From Lacrimispora xylanisolvens (lineage in GTDB: Bacteria; Bacillota; Clostridia; Lachnospirales; Lachnospiraceae): a stretch of 64,000 bases of DNA. The stretch's first letter is position 1. Each line of letters starts with the position of its first letter. The DNA lies in assembly GCF_002934545.1 (NCBI RefSeq), contig NZ_PTJA01000001.1, positions 434,001-498,000 of the forward strand. Reading direction: 5' to 3'. This document shows, piece by piece, positions 53,930-63,108 of the stretch. A model generated the notes under the pieces. It did no database searches and was not told where the DNA came from. It worked only from the letters and a program-made list of their open reading frames with translations. The translations under genes were made by a program, and so were the position numbers.

Positions 53930-53955
53930 CTGGGCGGTCCATCCCCTATTTTTTT
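53907..53955 (+). terminator. Terminator of the GGDEF gene
   Basis: AGGGGATG (53907-53914, inside the coding end) pairs with CATCCCCT (53940-53947), followed by A and seven T. Confidence 0.7.
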
Positions 53956-53958
53956 ATC

Positions 53959-53988
53959 TTGACATTACATACTATGTAATGTTATAAT
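53959..53988 (+). promoter_or_regulatory. Promoter with palindromic operator for the ArsR-like gene
   Basis: TTGACA (53959-53964), 18 bp, TATAAT (53983-53988). The spacer is filled by the perfect palindrome CATTACATA-C-TATGTAATG (53963-53981), as expected for autoregulation by the winged-helix protein encoded next. Confidence 0.7.
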
Positions 53989-54023
53989 TTGTGTAACGAT
54001 AATACAAGCAAGGAGAAAGTAAA

Positions 54024-54599
54024 ATGGATCATATTAAACTATCTACCAAGAAGGAACTGGAAATTTATATGAATCCGGTGAGGCAGAATCTCCTCCGGCT
54101 ACTGGAGCGTTCCAAACTGCCCATGACACCAAAGCAGCTTTCACAAAAGTTGGATATCTCCCCATCCAGTGTTCAGCATCATATTAAAAAACTGGAATCC
54201 CTTGGGGTCATTGAGCTGGATCATACAGAGGTTATTAATGGAATCACAGCCAGATATTATTGTCCGACCTATGTCAATGTCCGGATTGGTCTGGACCACC
54301 CCGACGATACCCAGCTGCAGAAAGAGGTTCTGGTTCAGGAGCAGATTGCAAGAACCTATGAAGGCTTTTTAACACAGAAGAAAAAATTTATAGAGCAGTT
54401 TAATAATGAGGATTTGGAATCAAGATGGGACTTGGGGGATATTCTGACCGGAGTGGTTCACTTATCGCCTGGCGAAGGGGAGGAATTATTAAAGCTTATT
54501 AAGGATTTTCTGGATGCGCATGCGGTACCTTCTGCAGAGAAGTCTCCATGGGAATATGCCTTTATTCTTTATAACGCGGAGGAAAATCTGTATGAGTAA
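54024..54599 (+). CDS. ArsR-like winged-helix transcriptional regulator
   Basis: 191 residues. N-terminal winged helix (about 10-75): LLRLLERSKLPMTPKQLSQK, then LDISPSSVQHHIKKLESLG. The C-terminal 110 residues are helical and may bind a ligand or dimerise; no metal-binding cysteine pair is seen. Its promoter contains a perfect palindrome. It overlaps the MFS gene by 8 bp, so it most likely regulates that efflux pump. AAGGAGAAAG precedes the ATG. Confidence 0.82.
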   Translation: MDHIKLSTKKELEIYMNPVRQNLLRLLERSKLPMTPKQLSQKLDISPSSVQHHIKKLESLGVIELDHTEVINGITARYYCPTYVNVRIGLDHPDDTQLQKEVLVQEQIARTYEGFLTQKKKFIEQFNNEDLESRWDLGDILTGVVHLSPGEGEELLKLIKDFLDAHAVPSAEKSPWEYAFILYNAEENLYE

Positions 54600-55818
54600 G
54601 ACAAAACAGCTGATCATTTTTTTAAACTACACTTCCCTGGGTATCCTTCTGCCGGTGCTGAATTTAATCCTTCTGAAAAAGGGAGCAGATTTAAAAACCC
54701 TTCCTCTGTTAATTGCCAGTTATTCAGCTACGGTGTTATGCTTTGAACTGCCCAGCGGAATCTGTGCAGATTTGTATGGGAGAAAAACTGTTTTTCTCAT
54801 ATCCGGAATCTGTCAGCTTTTATCGGTTAGTCTGCTTTTATTCTCACAGAATCTGATCTGGTTATTTTGCTGCCTGGTTCTCAATGGAATCAGCAGGGCA
54901 TTTTCTTCGGGAAGCCTGGATGCCTTAATTGTAGATCAGGCATTGGCCAAAAGAGGAGAGGAATGTCTGCCTGATGTGACCTCCCGTCTTGCCATCATGG
55001 AACAGACAGGTCTGGCACTGGGTTGTATTCTTGGGGGCTTTCTTTCCAGCTTAGGAGATTCCTATAATGCCAACATTCTGCTTCGCATTACATTAACCGC
55101 GGTAACCATGGGGCTTTGTATATTTGGAATAAAAGAAGTACGAATATTTGGCAGTGGAACAAAACGCCCTAACATTGCCAGACATTTAAAGGAAGGATTT
55201 GTTACTGTATTTTCCAAGAGGGATTTTCCATTTATTTTAGCAGGCATGTTGTTCACCGGATTTTTTATTACTCCCATTGAGACATACTGGCAGCCGGTTT
55301 ATCTGAAACTGTCTGATTCCTCACAGGGAACCTGGATGCTGGGAGTATTGTCTTTTGTGGGATTTTTTCTGGCAGCAGCAGGAAATTCTCTTTGCAGAAG
55401 GCTGCTCATAAAATATCCGGGAAGACAGTGGAGAATCTACAGCATCAGCCGAGTGCTGGGTGGCAGCGCTTTACTGATTCTGGCTCTTTTTCAATCGGCA
55501 TGGATCTTTGTTATTTTATATGGAGGTATCTATCTGTTCCTGGGAACCGGCGGTGTGGCTGAAAATACTTTAATCAATCAGTATACGCCAGGTCCTTTGA
55601 GAGCCAGTGTTTTGTCAGTGGGCTCATTTCTCTTACAGACAGGATCCATGTTTGGGTCTGTTTACAGCAGCCTGACGGTGGACCGCATTGACGTTACAGG
55701 GCTCTGGCTTACATCTGGTGGGGTTTTAATCGGATATACCTTTTTAATTACTTTGCTTTTAATGGCTCAAAAAAAGAAAATAAATTTATATGATATTGAA
55801 TCATTTGAAAACTCCTGA
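54592..55818 (+). CDS. MFS family transporter
   Basis: 408 residues from ATG 54592, with GGAGG (54578-54582) in the end of the regulator gene. About 12 hydrophobic segments; the major facilitator motif A-like loop reads ICADLYGRKTVFLI between helices 2 and 3. Many such proteins are drug or metabolite exporters. Coupling with an ArsR-like regulator suggests inducible efflux. The substrate is unknown. Confidence 0.85.
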   Translation: MSKTKQLIIFLNYTSLGILLPVLNLILLKKGADLKTLPLLIASYSATVLCFELPSGICADLYGRKTVFLISGICQLLSVSLLLFSQNLIWLFCCLVLNGISRAFSSGSLDALIVDQALAKRGEECLPDVTSRLAIMEQTGLALGCILGGFLSSLGDSYNANILLRITLTAVTMGLCIFGIKEVRIFGSGTKRPNIARHLKEGFVTVFSKRDFPFILAGMLFTGFFITPIETYWQPVYLKLSDSSQGTWMLGVLSFVGFFLAAAGNSLCRRLLIKYPGRQWRIYSISRVLGGSALLILALFQSAWIFVILYGGIYLFLGTGGVAENTLINQYTPGPLRASVLSVGSFLLQTGSMFGSVYSSLTVDRIDVTGLWLTSGGVLIGYTFLITLLLMAQKKKINLYDIESFENS

Positions 55819-55955
55819 TATAAATAAAGGTACAGGCAATGAAAAGAAGCTGTTTTTGCGGATTTCCGGAAATAACCAGGTTCTCATGCCAGAAAAGGTA
55901 CCGGAATCAGAAATGGCGACCCAGAGCTATGCTGGATCGTCATTTTTTGATTAAT
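55819..55955 (+). other. Possible gene remnant between MFS and integrase genes
   Basis: A frame open from 55808 to the TAA at 55953-55955 reads KKLFLRISGNNQVLMPEKV and ends YAGSSFFD, protein-like but without ATG start or ribosome site. It might be the tail of a gene lost when DNA rearranged next to the integrase, or chance. A small A5-GG/CC-T5 hairpin follows. An overlapping 39-codon ATG frame looks less protein-like. Confidence 0.3.
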
Positions 55956-55977
55956 TAAAAAGGCCCTTTTTATAATT

Positions 55978-56001
55978 TGGAAATAATTGGATTATTTTCC
56001 A
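55978..56001. repeat. Imperfect inverted repeat upstream of the integrase
   Basis: TGGAAATAAT (55978-55987) and ATTATTTTCCA (55991-56001) form an inverted repeat with one extra base, about 50 bp before the integrase ATG. It could be an arm site or autoregulatory site. Confidence 0.35.
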
Positions 56002-56051
56002 GAGATTAAACCGTCATATAATAAAATATTATAAGCAAAGGAGTTTTTACC

Positions 56052-57227
56052 ATGCCAAGAAGAGGAGAAAATATTTATAAACGGAAAGATGGAAGATGGG
56101 AAGGGAGAACATTAAAACAAACGGGGAAATATCAGTATTTTTATTCTAAAAGCTATAAAGGCGTTAAGGAAAAGATGAAAAATTACAAAGAAAACCAGGT
56201 GCCTGCAAAAGAAAAAAGATCTGGTGAGATAAAGGGAGGGGCTGCACTTTTTGAGGAATGGCTTATTGATGTTTCTATAAGAGTAAAGCCTTCAACCTAT
56301 GAAAGCTATTACCGCTGCATAAATAAGTATGTGATTCCTTTTTTTGAGAAAGAGAAAGATCAGCGTGTTACTACGGGATCTGTTGCACGGTTTGTAAAGG
56401 AAATGTATGAAAATGAGGAACTGGCAGATTCATCAAAAAAGAAGAATCTTACCATTTTTAAGATTGCAGTAAAGGAGATTTTAAAGGGATCCGCTGATTG
56501 CTTTGCAGTGATGGATTTAATTAAATATCCAAAGCCGGATGATAAAGAAGTTGAAGTTTTCTCCATGAAAGAGCAGCGTCAGATTGAACAGGCAGCTTTT
56601 CATTACAATGACAGGAGAGCAATGGGGATTCTTCTTTGTTTTTATACCGGTATCCGTCTTGGAGAACTATGCGCATTAAAATGGGGGGATATTGATATGG
56701 AAACAGGAACTTTATCCATCAGCAGAACCGTATCCCGAATCCGCCATTTTGAAGAGGAAGAACACAAGACCGCATTGTTTGTGGGGGCACCAAAAAGCCG
56801 TAAATCCATGAGAAAGATTCCTCTACCCCAGTTTTTACTTAGCATGCCAGTACTGACTACATATAAAAGCCGAAATCAGGATAATTATATATTTACAGAG
56901 ACAAACGTACCTTTTGACCCCAGGTGTTTTCAGAAACTGTATAAACGGCTTTTAAAGGAAGCTCACGTCAAGGACCGGAAATTTCATGCCATACGCCATA
57001 CCTTTGCCACCCGGGCATTGGAGCTGGGAGTGGATATTAAGACGATCAGCGAGCTTCTTGGACATTCCAGTGTGTCCATTACCTTAAATGTCTATGCCCA
57101 CTCTCTGATGGAACAAAAAAAGGCTGCTATTGAAAAATTCAATGATATGTATCAACTGAATGCTGATTTGAGCGGACCGTTAATAAAAAATAATTATGAA
57201 ATTATGGAAGATTCCTATGCCAGGTAG
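56052..57227 (+). CDS. Tyrosine recombinase / phage-type integrase
   Basis: 391 residues, full length. An N-terminal AP2-like DNA-binding segment (about 1-45, IYKRKDGRWEGRTL), a SAM-like core-binding domain (about 65-165) and the catalytic domain (about 180-370) are present, with the arginine in YTGIRLGELCALKW, H-x-x-R in FHAIRHTFATRAL, the histidine in LLGHSSVSIT and the nucleophile in LNVYAHS. All catalytic residues are intact. No excisionase, relaxase, phage or transposon gene is adjacent, and no tRNA attachment site is seen. It may be a relic of an integrated element or a domesticated recombinase. AAAGGAG precedes the ATG. Confidence 0.92.
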   Translation: MPRRGENIYKRKDGRWEGRTLKQTGKYQYFYSKSYKGVKEKMKNYKENQVPAKEKRSGEIKGGAALFEEWLIDVSIRVKPSTYESYYRCINKYVIPFFEKEKDQRVTTGSVARFVKEMYENEELADSSKKKNLTIFKIAVKEILKGSADCFAVMDLIKYPKPDDKEVEVFSMKEQRQIEQAAFHYNDRRAMGILLCFYTGIRLGELCALKWGDIDMETGTLSISRTVSRIRHFEEEEHKTALFVGAPKSRKSMRKIPLPQFLLSMPVLTTYKSRNQDNYIFTETNVPFDPRCFQKLYKRLLKEAHVKDRKFHAIRHTFATRALELGVDIKTISELLGHSSVSITLNVYAHSLMEQKKAAIEKFNDMYQLNADLSGPLIKNNYEIMEDSYAR

Positions 57228-57293
57228 GTTGGATATGTATTTTTCAATATTCGGTTACAATTTAAATGAAGATTCCCCATTTTTCTGTCACAA

Positions 57294-57323
57294 TTGACAA
57301 ATATCTACATGTTGATATATAAT
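57294..57323 (+). promoter_or_regulatory. Promoter of the chemoreceptor gene
   Basis: TTGACA (57294-57299), 18 bp, TATAAT (57318-57323), about 80 bp before the start codon; looks like a vegetative sigma promoter rather than a flagellar one. Confidence 0.55.
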
Positions 57324-57406
57324 ATTGATTAATTAAATGCTGTAAAAATTTTACATAACATGCAATTTATTTCCAGAATGCAAATGATGAGTAGGAGGAT
57401 ATGGCT

Positions 57407-59575
57407 GTGGCGGGAAGGATTAAGGCATTTCAGAGAGTCATTAAAAAATCAGGGGAGGGTAATGATTCGGAAGGAAAGAAAAAATCCATAAAAGGTAGAT
57501 TGTTATTTGGCATCATCGCCATGTGTATCACAATTTCCGTCCTCTTTGGACTTTTTAATGGTTATCTTTTCTATCGTGATGCAAAAAAAAACACTGACAT
57601 GAGATTGATGGAATCTGCGGAAGCTTATAGCCAGTCTGTTCAAAATGCAATTGATATTTATAAGATTAAAATTGAGGCCATTGCGCAATACACCTCTATT
57701 ACAAATCAGAATAAGAATGCAGATCAAAGAAAAGATGCGATGGATAAGCTGGCGGAGGCTTACGGTTTTCTGGAGGTCACAACCGCAGATGTGAACGGGA
57801 AGGCAGCAAATGGAACAGATATGAGTCAGTTGGAGTTTTTCAACCGTGCGCTTAAGGGAGAAACCTATATTTCAACCACCATGAAAAACGAAGAACTTGG
57901 CAAAACTGTTCTGGTAATTGCAGCTAAGATAAATAACGGTCAGTACAATGGAGTTGTAACCGGAACTCTGGATGCCGATGTATTCAGCAAAATGATTGAT
58001 GGAGTATCCATTGGAAAATCAGGTTATGGATTTATAGTAGATAAAGAAGGAAAGGTAGTTGCCCATAAGGACAGAGCTACCGTTACCAATGAAACCAACT
58101 ATATTGAGATGGGAAAAACCGATAAGACTTTTGCGGCAACTTCCAATAATATTAAGGATATGATTGCAGGCAATACCTCTATCCGCTCATCCCGTTTAAG
58201 GGGTAAAACGCTGGTGATGGGATATACGCCAATTACTAATTCTGACGGCTGGTCCATTGCAGTTGTAGCAGAACAGTCGGAGATGATGGCTGGTTTTTAT
58301 CAGTCTCTGGTTATAACCATCGTCCTGGCTGCTTTGATGATTCTGGCTTCTCTGATTATGTCCTTCAAAATTGCAGCACCTATTGTGAAGCCGATTGTTA
58401 ATCTGGTAGAACGTATTAAAAAGCTTGACGAAGGGGACCTGCACTCTGAAGTACCTCAGATTCATACAGGAGATGAACTGGAATCTCTTTCCAGATCATT
58501 TACCGGAACCATTAACACCCTGAATAATTATATCAATGAGATTTCTTCCATATTAAGCGGGTTGGAAAAGGGAGATTGCACCGTTTTAGTAACCCAGGAT
58601 TATAAAGGTGATTTTGTACAGATCAAAGATTCCTTAAATGGAATTACATACAACTTAAATTCTGTATTTTCAAAGATCAAGGAATCCTCCGACAGAGTAG
58701 CAGACGGATCCAGGCAGATTTCTGATGCTTCCCAGGCTCTTGCATCAGGAGCAGCCGAACAGGCGGCCACAGTTGAGGAATTAAGTGCATCTGTAAGCGG
58801 AGTGTCAACCCGCGCCCAGGAGAATGCGGACAATGTTCAGAAAGCAACTGGATACGTAAGACAGGCTGTGAGCGGTATGGATGAAGGCAACGCCTATATG
58901 GAAAAGCTGGATCATTCCATGAAAGAAATCGGTCAGGCATCTGAGAAAATCTCAAGTATTACCAAGGTAATCGAAGATATTGCATTCCAGACCAACATTC
59001 TGGCTCTCAATGCAGCTGTTGAATCAGCCAGAGCAGGAGAAGCAGGTAAGGGTTTTGCAGTCGTTGCAGATGAAGTCCGCAATCTTGCCGGCAAATCAGC
59101 AGAGGCTGCCAAGCAGACGGCAGAACTGATCGGCCATTCCGTTGAGACTGTATCAGAAGGCGTAAAGATTGCCTATGAAACAACCCGGATTTTAAAATCT
59201 GCTGCCGAGAAGTCCGGACAGGTTGAACGAACCATTCAGGAGATTGCAGCTGCTTCCAATGAGCAGGTGGAGGCAATCGAGCAGATTAACCAGGGACTCA
59301 ACCAGGTGTCTTCCGTAGTACAGACCAATGCGGCAACGGCGGAAGAAAGCTCCGCTTCCAGTGAAGAGTTAGATACCCAGGCTCAGGTATTAAAACAGGA
59401 AGTTGAACGATTCAGGCTTCAGGGAGAATGTACGCAGCAAGTAGAGGAACCTGTGTTATATGAAGCTGCAGCTACAGCTGAGCTGCAGGAAGATACGGGA
59501 TTCCAGGAATATACAGCACAAAAAGAAGAGACTGTATTACCAGTTTCCTATATACATGATTCAGCAAAATATTAA
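57407..59575 (+). CDS. Methyl-accepting chemotaxis protein with dCache-like sensor
   Basis: 722 residues if started at GTG 57407, 8 bp after AGGAGG (57393-57398); the ATG at 57401 is only 2 bp from it. A transmembrane helix (about 28-50), an extracytoplasmic Cache sensor (about 50-300, [20 protein letters not shown]), a second helix (about 305-330), HAMP (about 335-390) and the methyl-accepting signalling domain (about 430-690) with the hairpin tip [20 protein letters not shown]. It signals to CheA at the membrane. No other che or flagellar gene lies in this window. The ligand is unknown, amino acids being common for Cache domains. Confidence 0.92.
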   Translation: MAGRIKAFQRVIKKSGEGNDSEGKKKSIKGRLLFGIIAMCITISVLFGLFNGYLFYRDAKKNTDMRLMESAEAYSQSVQNAIDIYKIKIEAIAQYTSITNQNKNADQRKDAMDKLAEAYGFLEVTTADVNGKAANGTDMSQLEFFNRALKGETYISTTMKNEELGKTVLVIAAKINNGQYNGVVTGTLDADVFSKMIDGVSIGKSGYGFIVDKEGKVVAHKDRATVTNETNYIEMGKTDKTFAATSNNIKDMIAGNTSIRSSRLRGKTLVMGYTPITNSDGWSIAVVAEQSEMMAGFYQSLVITIVLAALMILASLIMSFKIAAPIVKPIVNLVERIKKLDEGDLHSEVPQIHTGDELESLSRSFTGTINTLNNYINEISSILSGLEKGDCTVLVTQDYKGDFVQIKDSLNGITYNLNSVFSKIKESSDRVADGSRQISDASQALASGAAEQAATVEELSASVSGVSTRAQENADNVQKATGYVRQAVSGMDEGNAYMEKLDHSMKEIGQASEKISSITKVIEDIAFQTNILALNAAVESARAGEAGKGFAVVADEVRNLAGKSAEAAKQTAELIGHSVETVSEGVKIAYETTRILKSAAEKSGQVERTIQEIAAASNEQVEAIEQINQGLNQVSSVVQTNAATAEESSASSEELDTQAQVLKQEVERFRLQGECTQQVEEPVLYEAAATAELQEDTGFQEYTAQKEETVLPVSYIHDSAKY

Positions 59576-59581
59576 TTTATC

Positions 59582-59625
59582 AGATCAGCCCCAAGATGGA
59601 AACCATTTTGCGGCTGATCTTTTTT
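59582..59625 (+). terminator. Terminator of the chemoreceptor gene
   Basis: AGATCAGCC (59582-59590) pairs perfectly with GGCTGATCT (59612-59620) and an inner stem, followed by T6. Confidence 0.87.
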
Positions 59626-59677
59626 GTTTTGTGTTCGGTGAGTTCATGGTATAATAGCAAAAAAGGGGGACCTTGAG

Positions 59678-60583
59678 GTGAAAATTGACAGGCTGATCGG
59701 AATCATTTCCATATTGCTGCAAAAAGATAAGGTGACAGCTCCTTATCTTGCTGAAAAGTTCGAAGTATCCAGAAGAACCATAAACCGTGATGTGGAGAAT
59801 TTATGCAAGGCTGGAATACCAATCGTTACGGAGCAGGGGAAAAATGGCGGGATTTCTATCGCTGAGGGCTATAAGGTAGATAAGACATTATTTACTTCTG
59901 GGGAGATACAGGCAATTCTTTCCGGCTTAAAGAGTCTGGACAGTGTATCAGGAAGCAACCGGTATCAGCTTTTGATGGATAAGCTTTCCTTTGGCAGTAA
60001 TGACTACGTAGGCGCCAGTGGTCCGGTGGTTATTAATTTAAGCTCCTGGTATCAGTCATCTCTTCCTCCAAAATTCGAACTGATTAAGGATGCAATCGAG
60101 AGAAAAAAGAAGATTGAGTTTCATTATTATGGTCCTGGTGGGGATAACATGCGTTTATTAGAGCCCTGTCTGTTGATATTTGAATGGTCTTCCTGGTATG
60201 TTTGGGGATATTGTCTGCTTAGAGATGATTTCCGCATGTTTAAATTAAACCGGATGGATCAGATCCGATGCACCAATGAGGACTGTGAAAAAAGAGAGAT
60301 TCCTCTCTACCATATGGATCCCCGTAAGGTTTCGTGGACCAATGGAGTGGAGGTAACAGCAGAATTTGATAAATCCATGAAATGGAGGCTCATAGAGGAA
60401 TTCGGCATTAACAGCTTCAGTGAAAATGCAGACGGCAGGTTATTAATGAATATTAGCTGGTCGGATCAGGAGTCGCTATTTGGCTGGCTTCTAGGATTCC
60501 GGGATTGCGTGCGGATTATTGAGCCGGTGGAATACCAGAAAAACTTTTTAAATCTGCTGGAACGGATTAAGAATCTCTATTGA
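59678..60583 (+). CDS. YafY-type HTH/WYL domain regulator
   Basis: 301 residues starting at GTG 59678, with GGGGG 8 bp upstream. N-terminal HTH_11 winged helix (about 1-60: LAEKFEVSRRTINRDVENLC) and a central WYL domain (about 135-215), though the core triad reads WSSWYVWGYCLLRDD, followed by a C-terminal extension domain. WYL proteins bind nucleotides or nucleic acid and regulate stress or defence genes. It is probably monocistronic; its target is unknown. No defence genes are nearby. Confidence 0.87.
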   Translation: MKIDRLIGIISILLQKDKVTAPYLAEKFEVSRRTINRDVENLCKAGIPIVTEQGKNGGISIAEGYKVDKTLFTSGEIQAILSGLKSLDSVSGSNRYQLLMDKLSFGSNDYVGASGPVVINLSSWYQSSLPPKFELIKDAIERKKKIEFHYYGPGGDNMRLLEPCLLIFEWSSWYVWGYCLLRDDFRMFKLNRMDQIRCTNEDCEKREIPLYHMDPRKVSWTNGVEVTAEFDKSMKWRLIEEFGINSFSENADGRLLMNISWSDQESLFGWLLGFRDCVRIIEPVEYQKNFLNLLERIKNLY

Positions 60584-60607
60584 TAAATAGAATCACATGG
60601 TACCATA

Positions 60608-60658
60608 TTGACAATGTCCGCGGAATCTATCATAATATACAGATACCCCTTATGGTAT
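60608..60658 (+). promoter_or_regulatory. csoR promoter and CsoR-type operator
   Basis: TTGACA (60608-60613), 17 bp, CATAAT (60631-60636). ATACCCCTTATGGTAT (60643-60658) at the transcription start matches the two boxes at the metal ATPase promoter (63039 and 63076), supporting autoregulation. Confidence 0.7.
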
Positions 60659-60671
60659 CCGGAGGTGCGAA

Positions 60672-60947
60672 ATGAAACAGTGTATGGATGCAGACAATCT
60701 GCATCGGCGTTTAAAAAAGATCATCGGTCAGGTTCAGGCGATTGACCGCATGGTAGATGAAGATGTCCCCTGTGAGGACGTACTTGCCCAGATCAATGCG
60801 GCAAAATCTGCGCTGCACCGGGTTGGACAGGTAGTTTTGGAGGGACATATTAATCATTGTGTCAGAGATGGAATTGAGCATGGAGATGCAGATAAAACCA
60901 TAGAAAGTTTTACTAAAGCAGTCGAGCGTTTTGCCAACATGACATAA
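60672..60947 (+). CDS. csoR: CsoR family metal-sensing repressor
   Basis: 91 residues of the all-helical DUF156 fold. The copper-type ligand set is present with the right spacing: C34 (VPCEDV), H59 and C63 (EGHINHCV), as in C36-H61-C65 of characterised CsoR. Cu(I) binding would release DNA and induce export genes. GGAGG precedes the ATG. A matching operator lies at its own promoter and two at the P-type ATPase promoter 2.4 kb away. Two unrelated minus-strand genes lie between. An FrmR or CstR role is less likely given the C-H-C set. Confidence 0.88.
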   Translation: MKQCMDADNLHRRLKKIIGQVQAIDRMVDEDVPCEDVLAQINAAKSALHRVGQVVLEGHINHCVRDGIEHGDADKTIESFTKAVERFANMT

Positions 60948-60959
60948 TTGATACGTAGA

Positions 60960-61000
60960 AGCAGGACATCCGTTATAGCGGAGGCCCTGCTATTTTTTTT
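60960..61000. terminator. Terminator between csoR and AraC genes
   Basis: AGCAGG (60960-60965) pairs with CCTGCT (60985-60990) with an inner CCG/CGG stem, followed by T8; it overlaps the last bases of the convergent AraC gene. Confidence 0.7.
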
Positions 61001-61865
61001 CCACAGCCACCCATATTTCGCAGGAATAGTCTGGATTGTTTACATCATCGGATGGATAGACTTCAAAGTCCGTACCCCCGCAGGGCCTGTATTCACTGGC
61101 GGGGAAAAACTCACTGTATATTTGCTGATACAGTCTGGTAAATGCATCTGGCATGGAACCAATGCACGGAAAAACGGCATACGTATGAGCCGGAACTTCC
61201 CATATCATTAAATCTTTTTCTGCAGGCAGATTACCGTCATAGAAAACCCCGATGGCATAGGGGCAGCCGGAATCTGCTGCATCTTTTCCAAAACCTGTTC
61301 CCGCTATGTTTTTCCCAAACATCGTATCAGAAGAAATATACCGGGCAAGCGCGCCAATTGTTCCATCCATGCGGCATTGTTTCCAGAAATCAGAGATTCT
61401 GGCAGAGGTCAATTCATTTTTGCCGGACACCTCCATGGGTTTACCAATCATTTGAAAGCTGTTCCTCTTTTCAATCCTGTAATCAGTCACATTGGCTCCA
61501 GTCAGTATCAGCTTAACAGAAAGACGGGAAAATGATTTCAGACTGGCACCATTTCGCACCTGGGTAGGGGACACGCCATGAAAGCGTGTAAAAGCGCGGC
61601 TGAAGCTTTCCTGGGTGTCGTAACCGTATTTTACTGCGATATCCAGAATGCGTGTGTCAGTGTCCGCCAGCTCACACCCTGCCAGAGTCAGCTTTCGCAT
61701 ACGGATATATTCCCCCAGGGTAAATCCGCAGAGTATTCCGAATACCCGCTGAAAATGAAAGCTGGATGAACATGCCTGTTTTGCAATCTCACTAAAATCC
61801 AGTTCTGTGGTTATATGGTCTTCCACGTAATCCACTGCTTTTTGTATGCCGCTAATCCAATCCAT
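60990..61865 (-). CDS. AraC family regulator with GyrI-like effector domain (second copy)
   Basis: 291 residues from ATG 61865 (MDWISGIQKAVDYVEDH), where GGGGAG is 8 bp upstream. Same order as the protein at 35158: AraC double helix at about 5-105 (ACSSSFHFQRVFGILCGF, YGYDTQESFSRAFTRFHGV), then a GyrI-like domain to the end. Sequence similarity between the two is clear along the whole length. It sits directly after a serine hydrolase gene on the same strand (20 bp gap), so the two are probably cotranscribed. Small-molecule sensing, perhaps of a drug, is the usual role. Confidence 0.86.
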   Translation of the reverse strand: MDWISGIQKAVDYVEDHITTELDFSEIAKQACSSSFHFQRVFGILCGFTLGEYIRMRKLTLAGCELADTDTRILDIAVKYGYDTQESFSRAFTRFHGVSPTQVRNGASLKSFSRLSVKLILTGANVTDYRIEKRNSFQMIGKPMEVSGKNELTSARISDFWKQCRMDGTIGALARYISSDTMFGKNIAGTGFGKDAADSGCPYAIGVFYDGNLPAEKDLMIWEVPAHTYAVFPCIGSMPDAFTRLYQQIYSEFFPASEYRPCGGTDFEVYPSDDVNNPDYSCEIWVAVEKK

Positions 61866-61884
61866 CGTTGTTTCTCCCCTTGTT

Positions 61885-62856
61885 TTATTCAAATAGTGGA
61901 ATGATATCTCTGGTAATCAGTGTAGTCTGTATTTTGAAATTCGGTACAAACCGGGACGCAATCGCTACAACAATACTTTTTTCAGGATTGACAAAAATGA
62001 AGTTTCCACTATCGCCAATTGCCGCATAACAACGGTCTCCCTCACTGTCTGTAATCCACCATAAATACCCATATGAAAAATCTCCCCAACGGCTCCTTAC
62101 TTTTGTGCATTCTTCAATCCAGTTCCGTGACAGAATTTCCCTGCCTTCATAGCTGCCGCCGTTTAAATAAAGCTGTCCGATTTTTGCCATATCCCGTGGA
62201 GTAAGGCAAAGTCCCCATCCGGCTGTGTTCACGCCCTGTGGATCCACCACCCAGCCGTTTACAGCTCTGCTGGATAGAAAGGCAAGATGTTCCTCTTTAT
62301 TTTTGATTATCGTATTACCGGGAATTGTAATACCCAGTGGTGTAAACAGATTTTCTGCTGCAAAATCAAATACGGATCTGCCAGTGGCGTTAACTATGAT
62401 TCCGGATAAAATCTGCGTACCAATTGTGGAATACTTAAATTCTCCGGTTATACCAGATTTACCACCTAATAAATCCAGGGCAGATTTAGTCCAGTCATCA
62501 CTGGAATAGACCTTTGTGTAAGGTTCCGACTTATATTTGTATGGCGCAGTCATGGTAAGCATATTTTTTATGGTGACCTGCTTTATGGTCTGTTCCCCCC
62601 GCTTAAGCTTGTAAGCTGGGAAAAAATCCAGAACGTTCTGATCGGGGCTTTCTATATAACCCTGATCAATGGCAATGCCAATCAGTGTGGCCACAATGCT
62701 TTTGGTTACCGACATTACGTGAACAGCATCCACCGGGGTATACCCGTCGAAATAGCGTTCATAAACAACTTCCCCTTTTTTTTGTACAACAATACCAGCG
62801 ATATTACCGTAATCTGCTGCAATTATATTTTCTAACCGAATAATACCATCGTTCAT
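61885..62856 (-). CDS. Serine hydrolase of the beta-lactamase/PBP-like family (class C fold)
   Basis: 323 residues without signal peptide, hence probably cytosolic. The nucleophile motif SxxK occurs as SVTKSIVATLIG near residue 50, and the second motif reads KYSTIGTQ (YxT in place of YxN); a C-terminal third motif is not certain. Proteins of this family include esterases and peptidases rather than true lactamases. It is followed by the AraC regulator on the same strand. GGGGAAA is upstream of the ATG. The substrate is unknown. Confidence 0.82.
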   Translation of the reverse strand: MNDGIIRLENIIAADYGNIAGIVVQKKGEVVYERYFDGYTPVDAVHVMSVTKSIVATLIGIAIDQGYIESPDQNVLDFFPAYKLKRGEQTIKQVTIKNMLTMTAPYKYKSEPYTKVYSSDDWTKSALDLLGGKSGITGEFKYSTIGTQILSGIIVNATGRSVFDFAAENLFTPLGITIPGNTIIKNKEEHLAFLSSRAVNGWVVDPQGVNTAGWGLCLTPRDMAKIGQLYLNGGSYEGREILSRNWIEECTKVRSRWGDFSYGYLWWITDSEGDRCYAAIGDSGNFIFVNPEKSIVVAIASRFVPNFKIQTTLITRDIIPLFE

Positions 62857-63028
62857 GACATTTCCCCGCTTTCTCTTTCCATAATCTGTTGCAATTCACA
62901 GATACTATGATACGGGAAAATGGATTTAACCGCCTGACATTTTGTGCGGAGCGGTGTCACATGCAGCTATAGTACAGTATATCAGAATATGTATTTTTTT
63001 CAATCGGAGTGAAATTGCATGTTTCTGC

Positions 63029-63091
63029 TTGACAATTGATACCTATAGGGGTATATTTGGTTATGATAAATACATATACCCCTATAGGTAT
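63029..63091 (+). promoter_or_regulatory. Metal ATPase promoter with two CsoR-type operators
   Basis: TTGACA (63029-63034), 17 bp, TATATT (63052-63057). Box A ATACCTATAGGGGTAT (63039-63054) fills the spacer; box B ATACCCCTATAGGTAT (63076-63091) lies in the leader and is the exact reverse complement of box A. Confidence 0.75.
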
Positions 63092-63108
63092 AAAAAGGGA
63101 GGCAGATC

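Noticed and set aside
55836-55955. 39-codon ATG frame starting MKRSCFCGF
   Set aside because: Weak ribosome site and low-quality composition; the alternative frame in the same DNA looks more protein-like, so neither is called as a gene.
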